From Entomortierella parvispora (lineage: Eukaryota; Mortierellomycota; Mortierellomycetes; Mortierellales; Mortierellaceae), in NCBI GenBank assembly GCA_963573315.1, contig OY752140.1:868001-932000 (forward strand): a DNA stretch of 64,000 bases, written 5' to 3'. A program made the translations under genes and the position numbers. Positions 45,401 through 56,591 of this stretch are shown piece after piece. The notes beneath the pieces were generated by a model. That model searched no databases. It had not been told where the DNA came from and was given only the letters and a program-made list of their open reading frames with translations. Numbering within the stretch: the stretch's first letter is position 1; each line of letters begins with the position of its first letter.

Positions 45401-47757
45401 GCCACTTTGAGACCTGCAAGGAATGAGGCATCGGGATTGCCGTACGAATCTTTACTCCGAAAGATGTGCTCGTAAGGGTTACGCCAACTACTGGGACCAC
45501 CTTTGCGGTAACTGCAGTTGTACATTCTCAAACTATTAAACTCGACAATCAACGCGTGGATTAGTCTTGTGCATCGAGCCCTTGCTGTTTTCTTGCACTC
45601 ATAAATCAAACACTTACGTCTGCACTGGCACTGGCCTTATAGGAACCGTTCTGCTCCTCCTCATCTGCTGGATATATCGAGTGTACAAATTCTGGAACAG
45701 TTGAGGCTCGTCGATATTAATAGGTGCCTGTGGGTGATCTTGGTCGTTCTCTGCTTCTACCTCGGCGACCTGTTCGGGGGTAAGATCCTCGTACTCGTGT
45801 TTTTTCCGACAAAACGTGGTAATCTTGGCATGGCCGCCCCCAGCCAGGGTTGTGCAGAGAAAAGCAAAAGCCCTAATGGATAACTCATATCGACCCGGTG
45901 AAACACTTCGCCCGTCGTTTAGACACCGTGTTACCACATTGCAGTAACGGCTCAGATATCCACGTGGAGTCATTTTCCGCCATTCGTCGTCATCAATCTT
46001 TGGCAACGTTGAGTCCTCCGAGGAAACTTTTCGCTTTCGGGTTGATCTTTTTGCAGGTGATGCTGAAGAGCTGGAGGAAAAAGTCGCCGCCATTGGACCT
46101 ACAACTTTGACCACCTTGAATTTGCTGTGTGCGGGCTCTCCTGGCGATTCGGTTGGAGAGTGACGTCTCTTGCCTGTCGTTTTAGCTTTGCCTTTGCCTT
46201 TGCCTTTGACAGCTGCCTTCTCGACTCCTGCCTGTTTAGCGGCTGCCTTCTTGGCGGCCTCAGCCTTCGCCTTTTTCTCAGCAGCCTTCTTTTTCCGCTC
46301 TTCCGCCTGCCTTGCTTCACGCGCCCTAACGACCACCGGGTCAAAGTCCCGGATGATGTTTCGGTTTCTCTTGATTCCGAAGCCGGGAAAGTTGGTCGAG
46401 TAGTCGTTCTTGCAGACAATGGCCAAAGCTGTGAGCTGGTCGTCTTCGGAAAACTCCAATACTTTCTTGACCATCTCCTTTCTGTATCGCAGAAAGAAAG
46501 AACCTTTGGGGTTAGGCCGGAAGACAGTTTGTACCTCTGAGTACATGATCAAGTCAGAGTCTTTTGTCACGACGACAGTTTCATCTCTGAGTTCATCACC
46601 CTGACTGGCTGGGACTTGTAGAGCTCCGTCGGATACGAAGCAAGCGGACGCAATGCAAGTGTCTGCCTCAGTGGCACACACACAGACCCTGGTGAGTCGA
46701 TTGGAAACTTGAGGTAAACCATCAAATGTAGACACGGTAGAGCTGCTAGAGGAAGTCAACTGTGCTTGGCTGCACTCCTTAATGCCTTCGACAAATGCTC
46801 GCTTCTGAGCGTCACTCAGGCGATGGGCCTTGCGAAGGTCTCGGTAGATTTTGTCAGGAAGGCCCTTGGGGATCCAACGCGATCCATCAAATTTCTTCTT
46901 GAGAACGTCGAGGTTAGCGCCAGCGCGCTTTCGTGCTTGTTGCCGCGCATTTGCTCGGCGAAGGTGCTCTTTCTCCTTGGTGTAGCCGTCCGCGCCATCC
47001 AAGTGGAACGTGATGGACTGGCATCGTGGGAAGAGGGCCCAGGTGTCGGCAAAGATTTTTTTTGCCAAAGCTTTGATCTCTTGATGGGCTGGAACCGCTG
47101 CGGCTGCAACAACCAGCCCGCCTTGGTCTCCCGCCCCAAGGCCACCAGACAGAGAGGAGTCGGGGATATAGTGCAGGCTTTTTTTATCAACTGTGGCGTT
47201 GATAAAATCATTGTAGTTGCAAGCCATCACGTCGTAATGCAGATTTTTGATGGTGATGGCTTTTGGATCCACATGAACGCCTGCGGAATTGATCAAGGGC
47301 CACAATCCTGCAATGCCCATGATTGAGATGTCTACAAGCCGAGTACTATCAAAGTTAGATCCCTGTCTGGATGCTACACACAGCACCCCGAGAGGTCATT
47401 TAGCTTACCTCGGAACTTTTCCTTCGTACAAGATATAGCTTTTGCCTTTGAGGGCGACTGTAGCGCAGCTGGTTGCCTGTGGGTGAAGAAGACTTGTTAG
47501 GAAGAAAGACAAAGTTGGCACTTTTGTCCACTCGCCTCACTTACTAACAGTCTTTGCTGTTTGCAGTCTTTAGAACAGGGCCTCGTGGCGGATAGACCGA
47601 CTTTGGTGACGACAGTGGACGAGGTACTGTTGAAGAAGGAGCTGATAGATGTCGTGATTCGAGGGTTGGTGAACAGGTGGATGCGAGTGCAAGGTAGAGA
47701 AAGGTGCAGAGGAGAGCAAGAGTGTGGGAGGAAGGAAAGATATGAAAGCAGGTTCAT
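42426..47757 (-). CDS. XPG/FEN1-like nuclease fused in frame to a Fanzor (TnpB-like) RNA-guided nuclease
   Basis: Exons 47345-45618, 45532-44515, 44438-42909 and 42818-42426, with canonical introns (85-nt GTAAGT...TAG; 76 nt; 90 nt), join with frame kept at all junctions. Numbering from ATG 47320 (MGIAGLWPLI) gives 1,547 residues. XPG module, residues 1-330: HLDGADG (D108), CATEADTCIA (E219, D220), VVVTKDSDLIMY (D254, D256) and NDYSTNFPGFGIKRN (D306, helix-hairpin-helix). Basic linkers with NLS-like GKGKRKGKGKRKRK follow, then SAGPS repeats. Fanzor module: RuvC-I VIGIDPGEVFS (D1231), RuvC-II VVGVDEYYTS (E1430), zinc finger C1437/C1442 and C1456/C1459, RuvC-III YFDRDVVGSENIAYI (D1464/D1466). 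The acidic triad is intact; CX4C replaces the usual CX2C. Two further in-frame exons (47757-47545, 47476-47409) would add 102 residues. It is divergent from a Crypton recombinase. Separate genes are possible; RNA is decisive. Confidence 0.85.
44825..44990 (-). repeat. 15-bp tandem repeats coding SAGPS-type units in the Fanzor gene
   Basis: Around eleven degenerate copies of a 15-bp unit (GGACCAGCAGAGGAT and variants on +) code Ser-Ala-Gly-Pro-Ser/Ile-Ala-Gly-Leu units in the linker between the XPG and Fanzor modules. Likely a flexible spacer and length-variable between alleles. Confidence 0.85.
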
Positions 47758-48385
47758 CGATTCAAATGTTCGTCTTATGGACCCCTGTGGTCTTTTACTC
47801 TTCCCGTCGAAACAATAGCGGGATGGCGCAAAAAAATGTCTATTAACCTTTATTATTTGAAAATATTCATTTGTACAAGTTTGACTGTATCTTGGGGTGC
47901 TTCCAAAATTTCCATGGAATTTTTCCTACACGTGATATCAATGTATTCGCAGTACAGTGTGTTTTTTCCAGTGGATGTGACGGTACATGCGCGACGATCC
48001 CACATGTACCAACCCCACGGCGTGAGACCACCCCCCCTGTTTCACCACGTTCCGCGTGCCTCGGGCATGGACTTGACGCGCCATTTCTCCTTCACCACTT
48101 TCTCTTGTCCTCTCTCCCTCTCCTTCTCTCTCTCTCCTGCTTTCTCCCTCTATCTCTCTTGTCTTTCCCCCCCCCCCCCCCCCTCCACACTCACTCGCGC
48201 ATACTTTCTCTCCCCGTTCTCTCACTCTTTCCGTCGTACGCATCTCGAGTTCACAGACTTTTGCCCCTGGATTGTTCATTCAGCCCATTCATTCTGATTG
48301 CCCAATTGCTTGCTCATTCATTAATCCCCCTCCGCCCTTGCCGAAGCTTGCCAGACGGTTTGCCAGACGGTGTCAACTCAGTCCT
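47758..48385. promoter_or_regulatory. bidirectional spacer of the Fanzor/Crypton element
   Basis: The only space between the two divergent element genes (628 bp). It holds a strong CT-rich tract on + (48080-48250) with a run of about 15 C (48168-48182), and ACACGTGA at about 47930. Short frames here are composition artefacts. Confidence 0.5.
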
Positions 48386-51300
48386 ATGTCCTCGCTCACT
48401 GCTTTTATCTCAGGAAATGCAACCAAGAAAACCAGAAAAGACAACCCAAATCCTCAGTCGGCGGAGAAACAACCGCCGAAAAAGCGGGTGAGGAAGACGA
48501 CCAAAGTTGATCGTAAAGGTACATGGGCACAGACGACCAAATCTCGCTTCCGATCCCTTCATTCATTCGCATCTCATTCGCCGCTCGATGCTTTAACATA
48601 GCAATTGAGAATAATCCAGCTCTTTTGGATATGTCCAGCGAACCATTCGATGGCGAAGTTGATTGTACCGATTCCGATGAAGACTCGGACTCTGATGATG
48701 AATCAATCTGCGTTTCGATCAATGGTTCCACGACGAGACGACTTTCAATTCAGACACAAGCAGAAAACGCCAATATGGATGTTGACGAAGACATGACCAA
48801 GCGTTATGGTATGTCAACATGCAAGCAAACAAATTGAAAGCTGATACCATCATACGGTCATATATTGAATGGAACACCTTCCCTTCCTCTAGTTTCTTTT
48901 GAAGCTGTTTTGCGGTATCTAATAGCCCCGCCAGATCTTTACCTGGAAGAAGAGGTCATAGCCAATAATGACGCCGATACATCTCGATCAACAGATGAAC
49001 AGATCATGCGGGAGGCATTGGACCTACAAACCTCACAGCTCAGCCAGAACAGCAAGCTCCAGTACAAATCACACATGAAAAAGTTTGTGGTAAGGATACG
49101 TCCTGGATCACAGAGAATGCACCATTGTCAGAAACTGAATTTGACTTTCCTATTTTTTAGAAGTTCTGCAGAGACATGGCAATCGGCGACTTGCATGGCA
49201 AGATACACCGCTATGACGTTACTGAAGTGAAAGTGTTGCGATTTCTGATGGAAGTCATGTTCAAGTCAACCACCAAGAAGTATTTTCATGAGGGCCAAAG
49301 CAGGGACGTTCATACACCTTTTATGTTCAAATCAGCCAATACAAAGGGCCACGCACCAACCTTGGGCGAAGGTATTTTTCAGTCATACGATCCTTTGCGC
49401 ATTTGTGGCTCACCCAACAGAATTCAAACCCTTATTTCATCTTGTCTGATATTCATTTAGTCTTGAGGACTGTCGAGCCGGACAAGAAAGGGAGAAGAGC
49501 ACTGGATGTACCTTGCGGCCACCAAACTATGGAAAACGTGGTAAAAGCGCTCTGTTATGTCCAACAACGGCAGGGCAAACGCCAAGTTCGTCCTAACACA
49601 GAACCGGACATCAGAAGATCAACTCTCATTCGCAATGCTGTGGAGAAGTACACCAATGACCTGGTGTGTGGTATCCTTACGAATCACAAGGACCTATCGG
49701 CCGAGTGCGAGATTCGAAGGGCTTATACAACTACTCAGCACATCCAATGTCTACTTTACACCTGGGCCCGACCCATTGCAATCTTGTCACCTTGGACCAG
49801 AGAACACCTGGCCCTGGCAATTCGACACAGCATGCTTCTCCGCAACGAAGACTTGGTACATTTGAACCTTGCGGACTGCTTTATGATGCAGATTGAGAAC
49901 CGACAAGGAGGATCACAGTCGGTTTCTGCACTCGTTTGTGCAATGCATCGTGGGAAGACCAACAAGTCCGGCCACACTCAGTATGGATGCGCTCTAAGGC
50001 ACCACGATGTTCGCCGCTGCAGTATTGGGGCTTTTGCGTTTTATATGTTTGATCGCTTTCATGTAAGTATCGATATTGCTTTACAATTTTGTTTCTCAGG
50101 TGCTGACTTGCTGACTGACAATAATATTTGCATTAATTGAATCTGCTTAGAACAAGGAAGAGCCTCCTCCAGACGTCAATGATCCAGATTTTCCATCGAC
50201 TAAAGTCTTGCTAGGAAAAAAGGGGACACCGTCAAGTCGATTGATCCCACTATCATATGCAGCTTCTCGCGAAACAACGTTAAAGACGTTCGAGGCACAG
50301 CAGCTGGAGTGTGCCCAAATCACACATGCTAGCCGGCACAGTGGCGCTGTAGAGGCGCAGAGGCTTGGCGTTCGACCTGAGGACATCAAACTTGGGGGTC
50401 GATGGGTGCGTGGCAGTGGTCGCATGGATCAACACTACCTGTCCAACGTACCGATTCAGTTCGCGTTTGGGATGGCTGGCTTTAAGGAGGGAAAACCATT
50501 TCACTTGCAAAGGAATGAAAAGGCGCCCCCAATTGAGCTTCAGGAAATGATATTCCCATTCATCGAGACTGCCTTTGGCGAGCCAGGATCGGAAGCCAAT
50601 ATGAAATGGAGACAGGATTGTCTAGATGAGATGAATGAGAAGGATGGGGATCAACCCACGCAGCTCGAAGATATCGCGCCTTTGGACCCACCAGAACCTG
50701 AGTCAGGCAAGCGTCCCGTGCACGAAGCGCACTTTGCCATGAACAAAAAGCGGTTTTTCAAACTCCTTCTTCGCCTGCGACGGGTCCTTCTCCAGGATGC
50801 AGTTGTCTATTTACACACGTACAGGAACGTGAAATCGCCGCTTTTGGAGCATGACATATTCAAATCAGAGCTCTTCCTTCGATTCCAAAATGAATTGGCA
50901 CCAGTATTAGATCAAGGTGATTTGATCTTGCCTGTTGACCTCCCCCCGATCGTGGCCAATGCTGTTGCGAGTCAGAGTCAGCAACAATCAAGTCAATATC
51001 AGCATCTTTTGGAGCAAATTCAAGGAGTTGGTCTTCAAGTCCAGCAGCTTCAGGTTGGACAGCACGGACCGACCGATCTTCAAGTCCAGCAACAGCCTGG
51101 TCAGGAGGAGGCATTTCGCCGTTATGTGGCGACCGAACTGAATACGGTGAAGCAATCATTGCAGGAGCTGTTTTTATGGGTACAAGGCGGCCATCCCTTT
51201 CAGCAAGGCGGTCCCTCACTCGGCGCAGCGGGTGCTCCGCCTAGTGTCCTATATCCACCATACGCCATTGGCGAGCAATATCAGCATCATACGACAATCT

Positions 51301-51893
51301 ACCAGTCGACAGCACGAGTGCCATGGTTAGGACCCGTATCTCCATTACCACCCATACTGCCCGCGCAACCAGAAGCCCCGTTTAGACCGCTCATGGCAGC
51401 CAGTCAGCCAACGTCGATAGCGCCAACTCGACCGACTTTTCCTTGGAACACACCCGAGCCGCTTGCTCTGACAGCGGCACCTCGCACGTCAACAGTGCAA
51501 CCCGTTATGGCCAATGCATCTACTTCAGATACTTCAGAAGGCGCCACATCGGAAGAATCAGGATCAGCCTTTGGTTTCTTGCAAAGGCCTGCAAATACAA
51601 GGCAGATATTTGATGAGCGCCAGAGGTATAACGCGTTCCAGGATGAGTATAGAAAGAAGAACGGTAAATCCGCAAAGGTAGTAGAAAAGACTCGGAAGGC
51701 CCTCAACAACAGACTGCGAATCATCGAGGAGATTGAGTTCCGAGCCAAGCAAGCTCGGGCTGAGAACCAAGAAATTGATCAGAACAGGGCACTGGAGGAA
51801 GCAATGAACGGTCTTGATAGCCTACACTTGAGCTGCAATGAGCTCCACAAATATTGTGTGAAGCAAGGAGCGACGCGCACATCCCGAATATGA
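48386..51893 (+). CDS. Crypton-type tyrosine recombinase with GCR1_C-like domain
   Basis: DNA strand-exchange enzyme of a Crypton transposon. Exons 48386-48518, 48602-48808, 48893-49089, 49161-49371, 49461-50062 and 50151-51893 join in frame to 1,030 residues. Residues ~1-115 are basic then acidic (MSSLTAFISGNATKKTRK). The core-binding segment contains LSQNSKLQYKSHMKKFVKFC. Catalytic parts: Arg in HSMLLRNEDLVHLNLAD (R~376), HxxR in ITHASRHSGAVEAQRLGV (~508-513), Trp in GGRWVRGSG and the nucleophile Tyr in MDQHYLSNVP (Y~545). The R...HxxR...W...Y set is complete. A Gln-rich coiled region and Pro-rich linker follow, then the GCR1_C-like DNA-binding end (RQIFDERQRYNAFQDEYRKK; KTRKALNNRLRIIEEIEF). 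No frameshift or premature stop, so the enzyme could be active. Confidence 0.88.
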
Positions 51894-52373
51894 AGGTTTA
51901 TTTTAGTCTAGCTTTTACTGGAATTAAAGAGAACTGACATCAACAAGAGAGATGAGATGAGATGAGATGAGATGAGAGGGGAGGGAGGGAACATGAAGGT
52001 GATATATATATGATGATGTAATGTGTGCTGGTACTATGAAAGTGTGTGAGTATGAACAGATGAACATGTGTCTACAATCGCATGGGTGCCTGGCTGCATG
52101 CTGGCATGCTGGCATTCAGCAAAGGTCAATGTGGGACTTGGCCAATACATGCGGGTATTTTTGTTGCTTCCGTTTTCCGGACACTTTTTCCGACTCTGGC
52201 CCATCTCAGCCATTCGCAGCGTTTCAGCCCTCTACTGAATGGAAATATTCATATTGACCTCTATAATTTCAATACACTATACCGTGACTGTACTTTTGCC
52301 CGCTTCTGTATTTAATTTATTATTACGAACAAGTGAAAGAAAAAGGCAAAAATGTAAATATGGATGATTTTTT
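51894..52373. other. spacer with GATGA microsatellite, probable right element end
   Basis: Contains about six copies of a GAGAT/GATGA pentamer (51948-51976), GGGAGG repeats, then unique sequence up to the ABC transporter stop. The right boundary of the mobile element should lie here. Confidence 0.45.
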
Positions 52374-55300
52374 TTAAAAGAGTCCACGCTTTTGGACCTT
52401 GGTTCCATCAACAGGTCCAGCGTTCAAGCCGACCTCCAACTCCTTTTGAATCTCAGCATGACGTCTCTTGAGATCCTCCACCTCGTCCAACTTTGCCTGC
52501 AACGATGCCATCTCCTTCTCGAGTGACTGACGCTCCTCTGCTGTGCCAATGGTCGAGAACTCCCAGTGACCATGATCGCCAGTGAGCTTCAAGAGATGCA
52601 AGTGGTATTTGAACAACGCAGGGCGATGGGAGATGGTGATCAAGGTGATTCCGACATCCTTGGCATGGTTGTACATCAGTCCCTCAACATCTGAACTGAC
52701 AGCGGATGTGCACTCGTCCAAAATAGCAAACTTGGGCTTGTGGTAGAACAATCTTGCCATGTTCATCTAGGATTCACAAAATGTCACACAAAACAAAAAT
52801 GGAGTTGGTTGAGATGTTGGTTAGAATGCAAGAACAAGAAACGAGACTATCCATACATCACGTCGTCTGTTTCTTTCTTACCCTTTGCTTCTCTCCTCCA
52901 GAAAACACATCTTTCCACTCCTTGACGGTATCCCAACCGCCCTCGCGGTCAGGGATATATGCCAAGTGAACGTGCTTCAAGATCGTCATCAATTCCTCAT
53001 CTGTTCGACCGGCCTTGATCATGTCGGCGTGCGAGTGAGGGTAAATAACCTGATCTCTCAATGATCCAATCGACAAGTATGCACGCTGAGGGATGTAAAA
53101 GATATCCTTGGGGTTGGGGCGCGACAACACTCCCCTGAACACGGGCCAAAGTCCACTGACCAAACGAGCAAAGCCAGTCTTGCCCACACCGTTGGGTCCC
53201 GTCACCAACATGTGGTCACCAGGGCGAACATCCACGTTCAATCCACGGACCAATTCTTCGCCTCCATTGGGATTTCCGGGTGAAGGCGTCACAATGGGGA
53301 CACCGACGAAACGGATACCCTCATAGCCGTACTCGACTTTGCCACGGATATCAGACAAAGAATAAATCTCCTTCTCGTCTCCAGATCCATCCTGCGACGA
53401 AGCAGCAGAGTTGGCGGTCTTCAAGTCCACACCTTCGTACTCGCCAGCTTGCAATTGGTGAAGAACAGAGATCAGGTTGTAGACACGAAGAGTGGAACCT
53501 GCCAACTCGGACATTTCCTTGTAAGAGTACATCATACGTCCACCAGCATCGGCAAGAGACATCATGAGACTATGAACAGAGAGAAAAGGTAAAAGGTTAG
53601 CCGTGTAGATCTCGGACCCAGTGGTGTTTTGGCTAAGAAATGACTGTTGCCCATTCCTTACCGCTTGCTGGTGATAAAGCCCTTGGTACGGGCACCGACG
53701 ACCTTGTCTCCATTGGCAATATCCTTCACTGAATCAACACCACCAAGAGCGGGGAAGAAGACGGGAAGGGCGCAAAGAGTCAAACCAACAGCGGACCAGC
53801 AGTACTTGATAATAAAGTCCTCAAACATGTTGTAGGCGATACGGATCTTGTAGATCGAGTTGATATGACGGATCAAACGTTTGTAGGTTCTCGTCAAGAT
53901 CGAGTGTTCCAGCTCTGCACCATTGTAGAAGGCGACTTCCTCGGCGTTGGTGATTAGACGCGTGTGTGCCGATCGGAAATCTCCCTCGAGCTTAGCCTCT
54001 ACTGCAGCCAATTTGCCGAACGCGGGGGTGACCATACGGAGCAAGAAGGCCGTGACAACATAAGAAACAAAGAGTCCTCCCATGCCAGAGACACCGATGG
54101 ATCGCATCAATTGATAGTTGAAGATGATGGTGTCCAACAATGGCTTGCCCAAGTTGGAGTACAAACCAGCGAGAGAGTCGCAGAACTTTGCAACGTCTGT
54201 GGTAATGTACTGATCCACACCCTGGATGCGATCATCCAGGTTCAAGGCCTTGTAGTACGTGATTTGGTCGTTCAGGTACAGGTCGTGGACATAGCGCGTC
54301 AAACGGGTGCGGAAAGCAATTGACAGCTTGGATTGCAGGTAACGAATCTAAAGATCGGATCGGATACAGATCCCAGAAGTAGATTAGACAGTCTGCCAAT
54401 CTCTGATTATTTCCAAAGCAGATATCTCGCAAGAGATGGCCATCGTGAGTGGTAATGGTGGTGATGATGGTGATGAAGAAGAAGTAGGCCAATGTAACAG
54501 ACGTGAAAATGTATTGGGAAGTTGTTGGTTGACGTGAGGGGCGCGTATCTCTCGATCGCTCCGGCTGAAAGATTTTTCGAGTTGGGGATGGGAAACTTGC
54601 TTTGCAATCATAATTTAAAACACTGCACGGAAATTCGGTGCAGCCTGTCGGTCGCCCACTCTCGCGATTTCTCAAATTCCTCGCGCCAACACTTTTCCTC
54701 CATCCTCAAAAACGATCATCCCAGTCTGTAGGCGGGAGCTGCTCCAGTGCTATTGGCGCGCCTTGACCCTTGGTCAGATCCATGATCCAGAGTCCATAGT
54801 CCACAATCCACGATCCAGACAACTGTACGCACAATACATGAAACCCCACAATGAAAAAACCAAAGACTGTTCACTTGCCATGCTGTTCGTGTAAGTGGCA
54901 GGAAGCGCAATTGCGAACCAGTATCCGAGACCACGAATGAATCCCTTGCCGTTTCCAGCAATCTAAGGGAAAGAGAGAGGGCGAGAGCGGATCATTAAGT
55001 CGCCTGTGTACGAGATCATCTCTGGACATTATTTTGTTTTTGGTTGTCTTTTTGACAGATGCCATACCAGGTTCTTGACGATATCTCCGTCGAGACGAGC
55101 GACGACAACAGACAAGTATGTTCTCAGGACCAGGAAGGTAGTATGCAAGACCAAGATCAATGTCTCCTTGCAGTGCAGACGAGGGATCAAGATCTTGAAG
55201 ATGGCCTCAATCTGTCTGAAGAACTCCTTGTTCACGCCAACCTTTACCGAGGACTTTGAGGAGCTGGCAGATGATCCTGCAGCAGCCACCTTGGAAGGAG

Positions 55301-55607
55301 GAAAGAACTTTCGGTTCCTTTCAAACGTCTCTGGTGAGGTGTGCTTGATCACCCTCGAGGTCTTTTTGGGCGACAACACCTTGGCCTCCAAGGCGCTGCT
55401 AGAGCCCTCCGAGGAGACCTTGGAAGCAGCGGCCTCTGCCTTCTTGGCTTTAGCCTGCCTGTTGCTCAAGTAGCGACCAACGACGATCGCAATAAAGCCG
55501 ACCAGAGCCGCGGCGGGCAGTGGGCGCGCGGTACTGGATTTCTTTGTGTGGACTGCATCAAGAACCGAGTTGATCTGTTGAGGCAGGTCCTTGGAATGAA
55601 CAGCCAT
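52374..55607 (-). CDS. Peroxisomal ABCD half-transporter (PXA/ALDP-like)
   Basis: Imports fatty acyl-CoAs into peroxisomes as a dimer of half-transporters. Exons 55607-55068, 54962-54879, 54347-53662, 53569-52882 and 52766-52374 join to 796 residues. N-terminal TMs begin PLPAAALVGFIAIVVGRYLS. Next come IRYLQSKLSIAFRTRLTRYV, the EAA-like loop NAEEVAFYNGAELE, SYKEMSELAGSTLRV, Walker A TGPNGVGKTGFARL, the signature FSGGEKQR, Walker B FAILDECTSAVSSDVEG, and the H-loop LITISHRPAL. The SYKE-x-x-ELAG segment favours ABCD1/2 (ALDP) over PMP70. The second intron (54878-54348, 531 nt) uses a GC donor (GCAAGT). A coiled coil (EERQSLEKEMASLQAKLDEV) ends the protein. Confidence 0.92.
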
Positions 55608-56591
55608 TTTTGGAGTGGTATATGTGGGAGGGGAGAGAGTGGAAGGGGCGGCGGAGAATTGATCCTTCCTGAATGGCAAGAATGGGAAGGGAGGAGAGAT
55701 TGCGCGTTCCAAAGAGCAAAGGAGACGGATGCAGAAAGGGATGGAGGCGGATGATTATAAAAGAAGGGGAGGAGTGAGAGAAGAGTCCTCCAGAGATGAC
55801 TGATGACAACAGAGAAGAGAGGAGAGGTTGAGGCGATGGAGGAAGGAAAGGACGGGAAGAGAAGAGAAGGAAAGGGACAAAAGGAGACAATATGACCGCA
55901 CGATTCGCTTCTCCACCCCTCGCTCGCTCGCTCGCTCTTTGCTTTTTCTCTCTCAAGCAGTCTTTGCGTACGCCGTAGCCTGGCTGCTGATCGCCCATGG
56001 AGGAAGGTCTCATGTCTTTTGTCCTTGCATGCATGTATGCGTGAATGCATGCCTGTTACACCTAGCAACTGGCGACAGTAGCAACGGCGATAGCGATAGC
56101 AATAGCAAACACATTGGCCAGCGTTTCCACCCCTCCCCTCCCCTCCCCTGCTCTGCTCTCGTCGTCCGTCTGTCCGAATGGCTCCTCTCCACTCTTTCTC
56201 TCTCTTCTTCTTCTCCACCTTTTTTTTTTCTCCTTCCCGTTCTGACATATGGGAGAGCAAAGGGAAAAGAGGGGTCTCCCTCACGGTGCAACCAAGGGAA
56301 ACACGTCACGTGAGTACATGAACCTTATTGCGTGCTCTGCACGTGAAATCGGTGCGCACAACATGCCATGTGCGTGTGTGTGTTGTGTGTGTGTGGCAAG
56401 ATCCAGTTCCACAAACAGAGTTGCGCGCCCATCTCTCTCCTTCGCTCTCAGCCGTAGGAGTCAGTAGGGTCCCACGTTCTTTTTCAACGTTATTGCTGTA
56501 TTGTGATGACCAACGCTCTCTCTAGCCTCAGATGCGCCAATCCTGTTCTGTTCGGTCATCAACCCTACAGGGATCATGCCATTGGACTGTT
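55608..56591. other. 1-kb spacer upstream of the ABCD gene
   Basis: Purine-rich on + (ABCD leader), a CGCT tetranucleotide run near 55920-55937, GCATGC palindromes near 56029-56052, TCACGTGA at 56306-56313 and a GT-rich stretch near 56370-56395. Frames here follow base composition only. Confidence 0.45.

Larger units (their letters stand above)
42426..51893. mobile_element. Composite Crypton element carrying XPG-Fanzor and tyrosine recombinase
   Basis: Minimal span from the Fanzor stop to the recombinase stop (9.5 kb). Neighbouring genes end at 41123 and 52374 pointing towards it, so the insertion sits between two converging host genes. Cryptons lack terminal inverted repeats and make only tiny or no target duplications, so the ends cannot be fixed by eye; they must lie within 41124-42425 and 51894-52373. 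Both genes have intact catalytic residues. Confidence 0.7.

Noticed and set aside
45614-47386. Reading the XPG-like frame as the host FEN1 gene
   Set aside because: Divergent motifs, no PCNA-binding tail, and continuous splicing into the Fanzor exons; it lies inside the mobile element.
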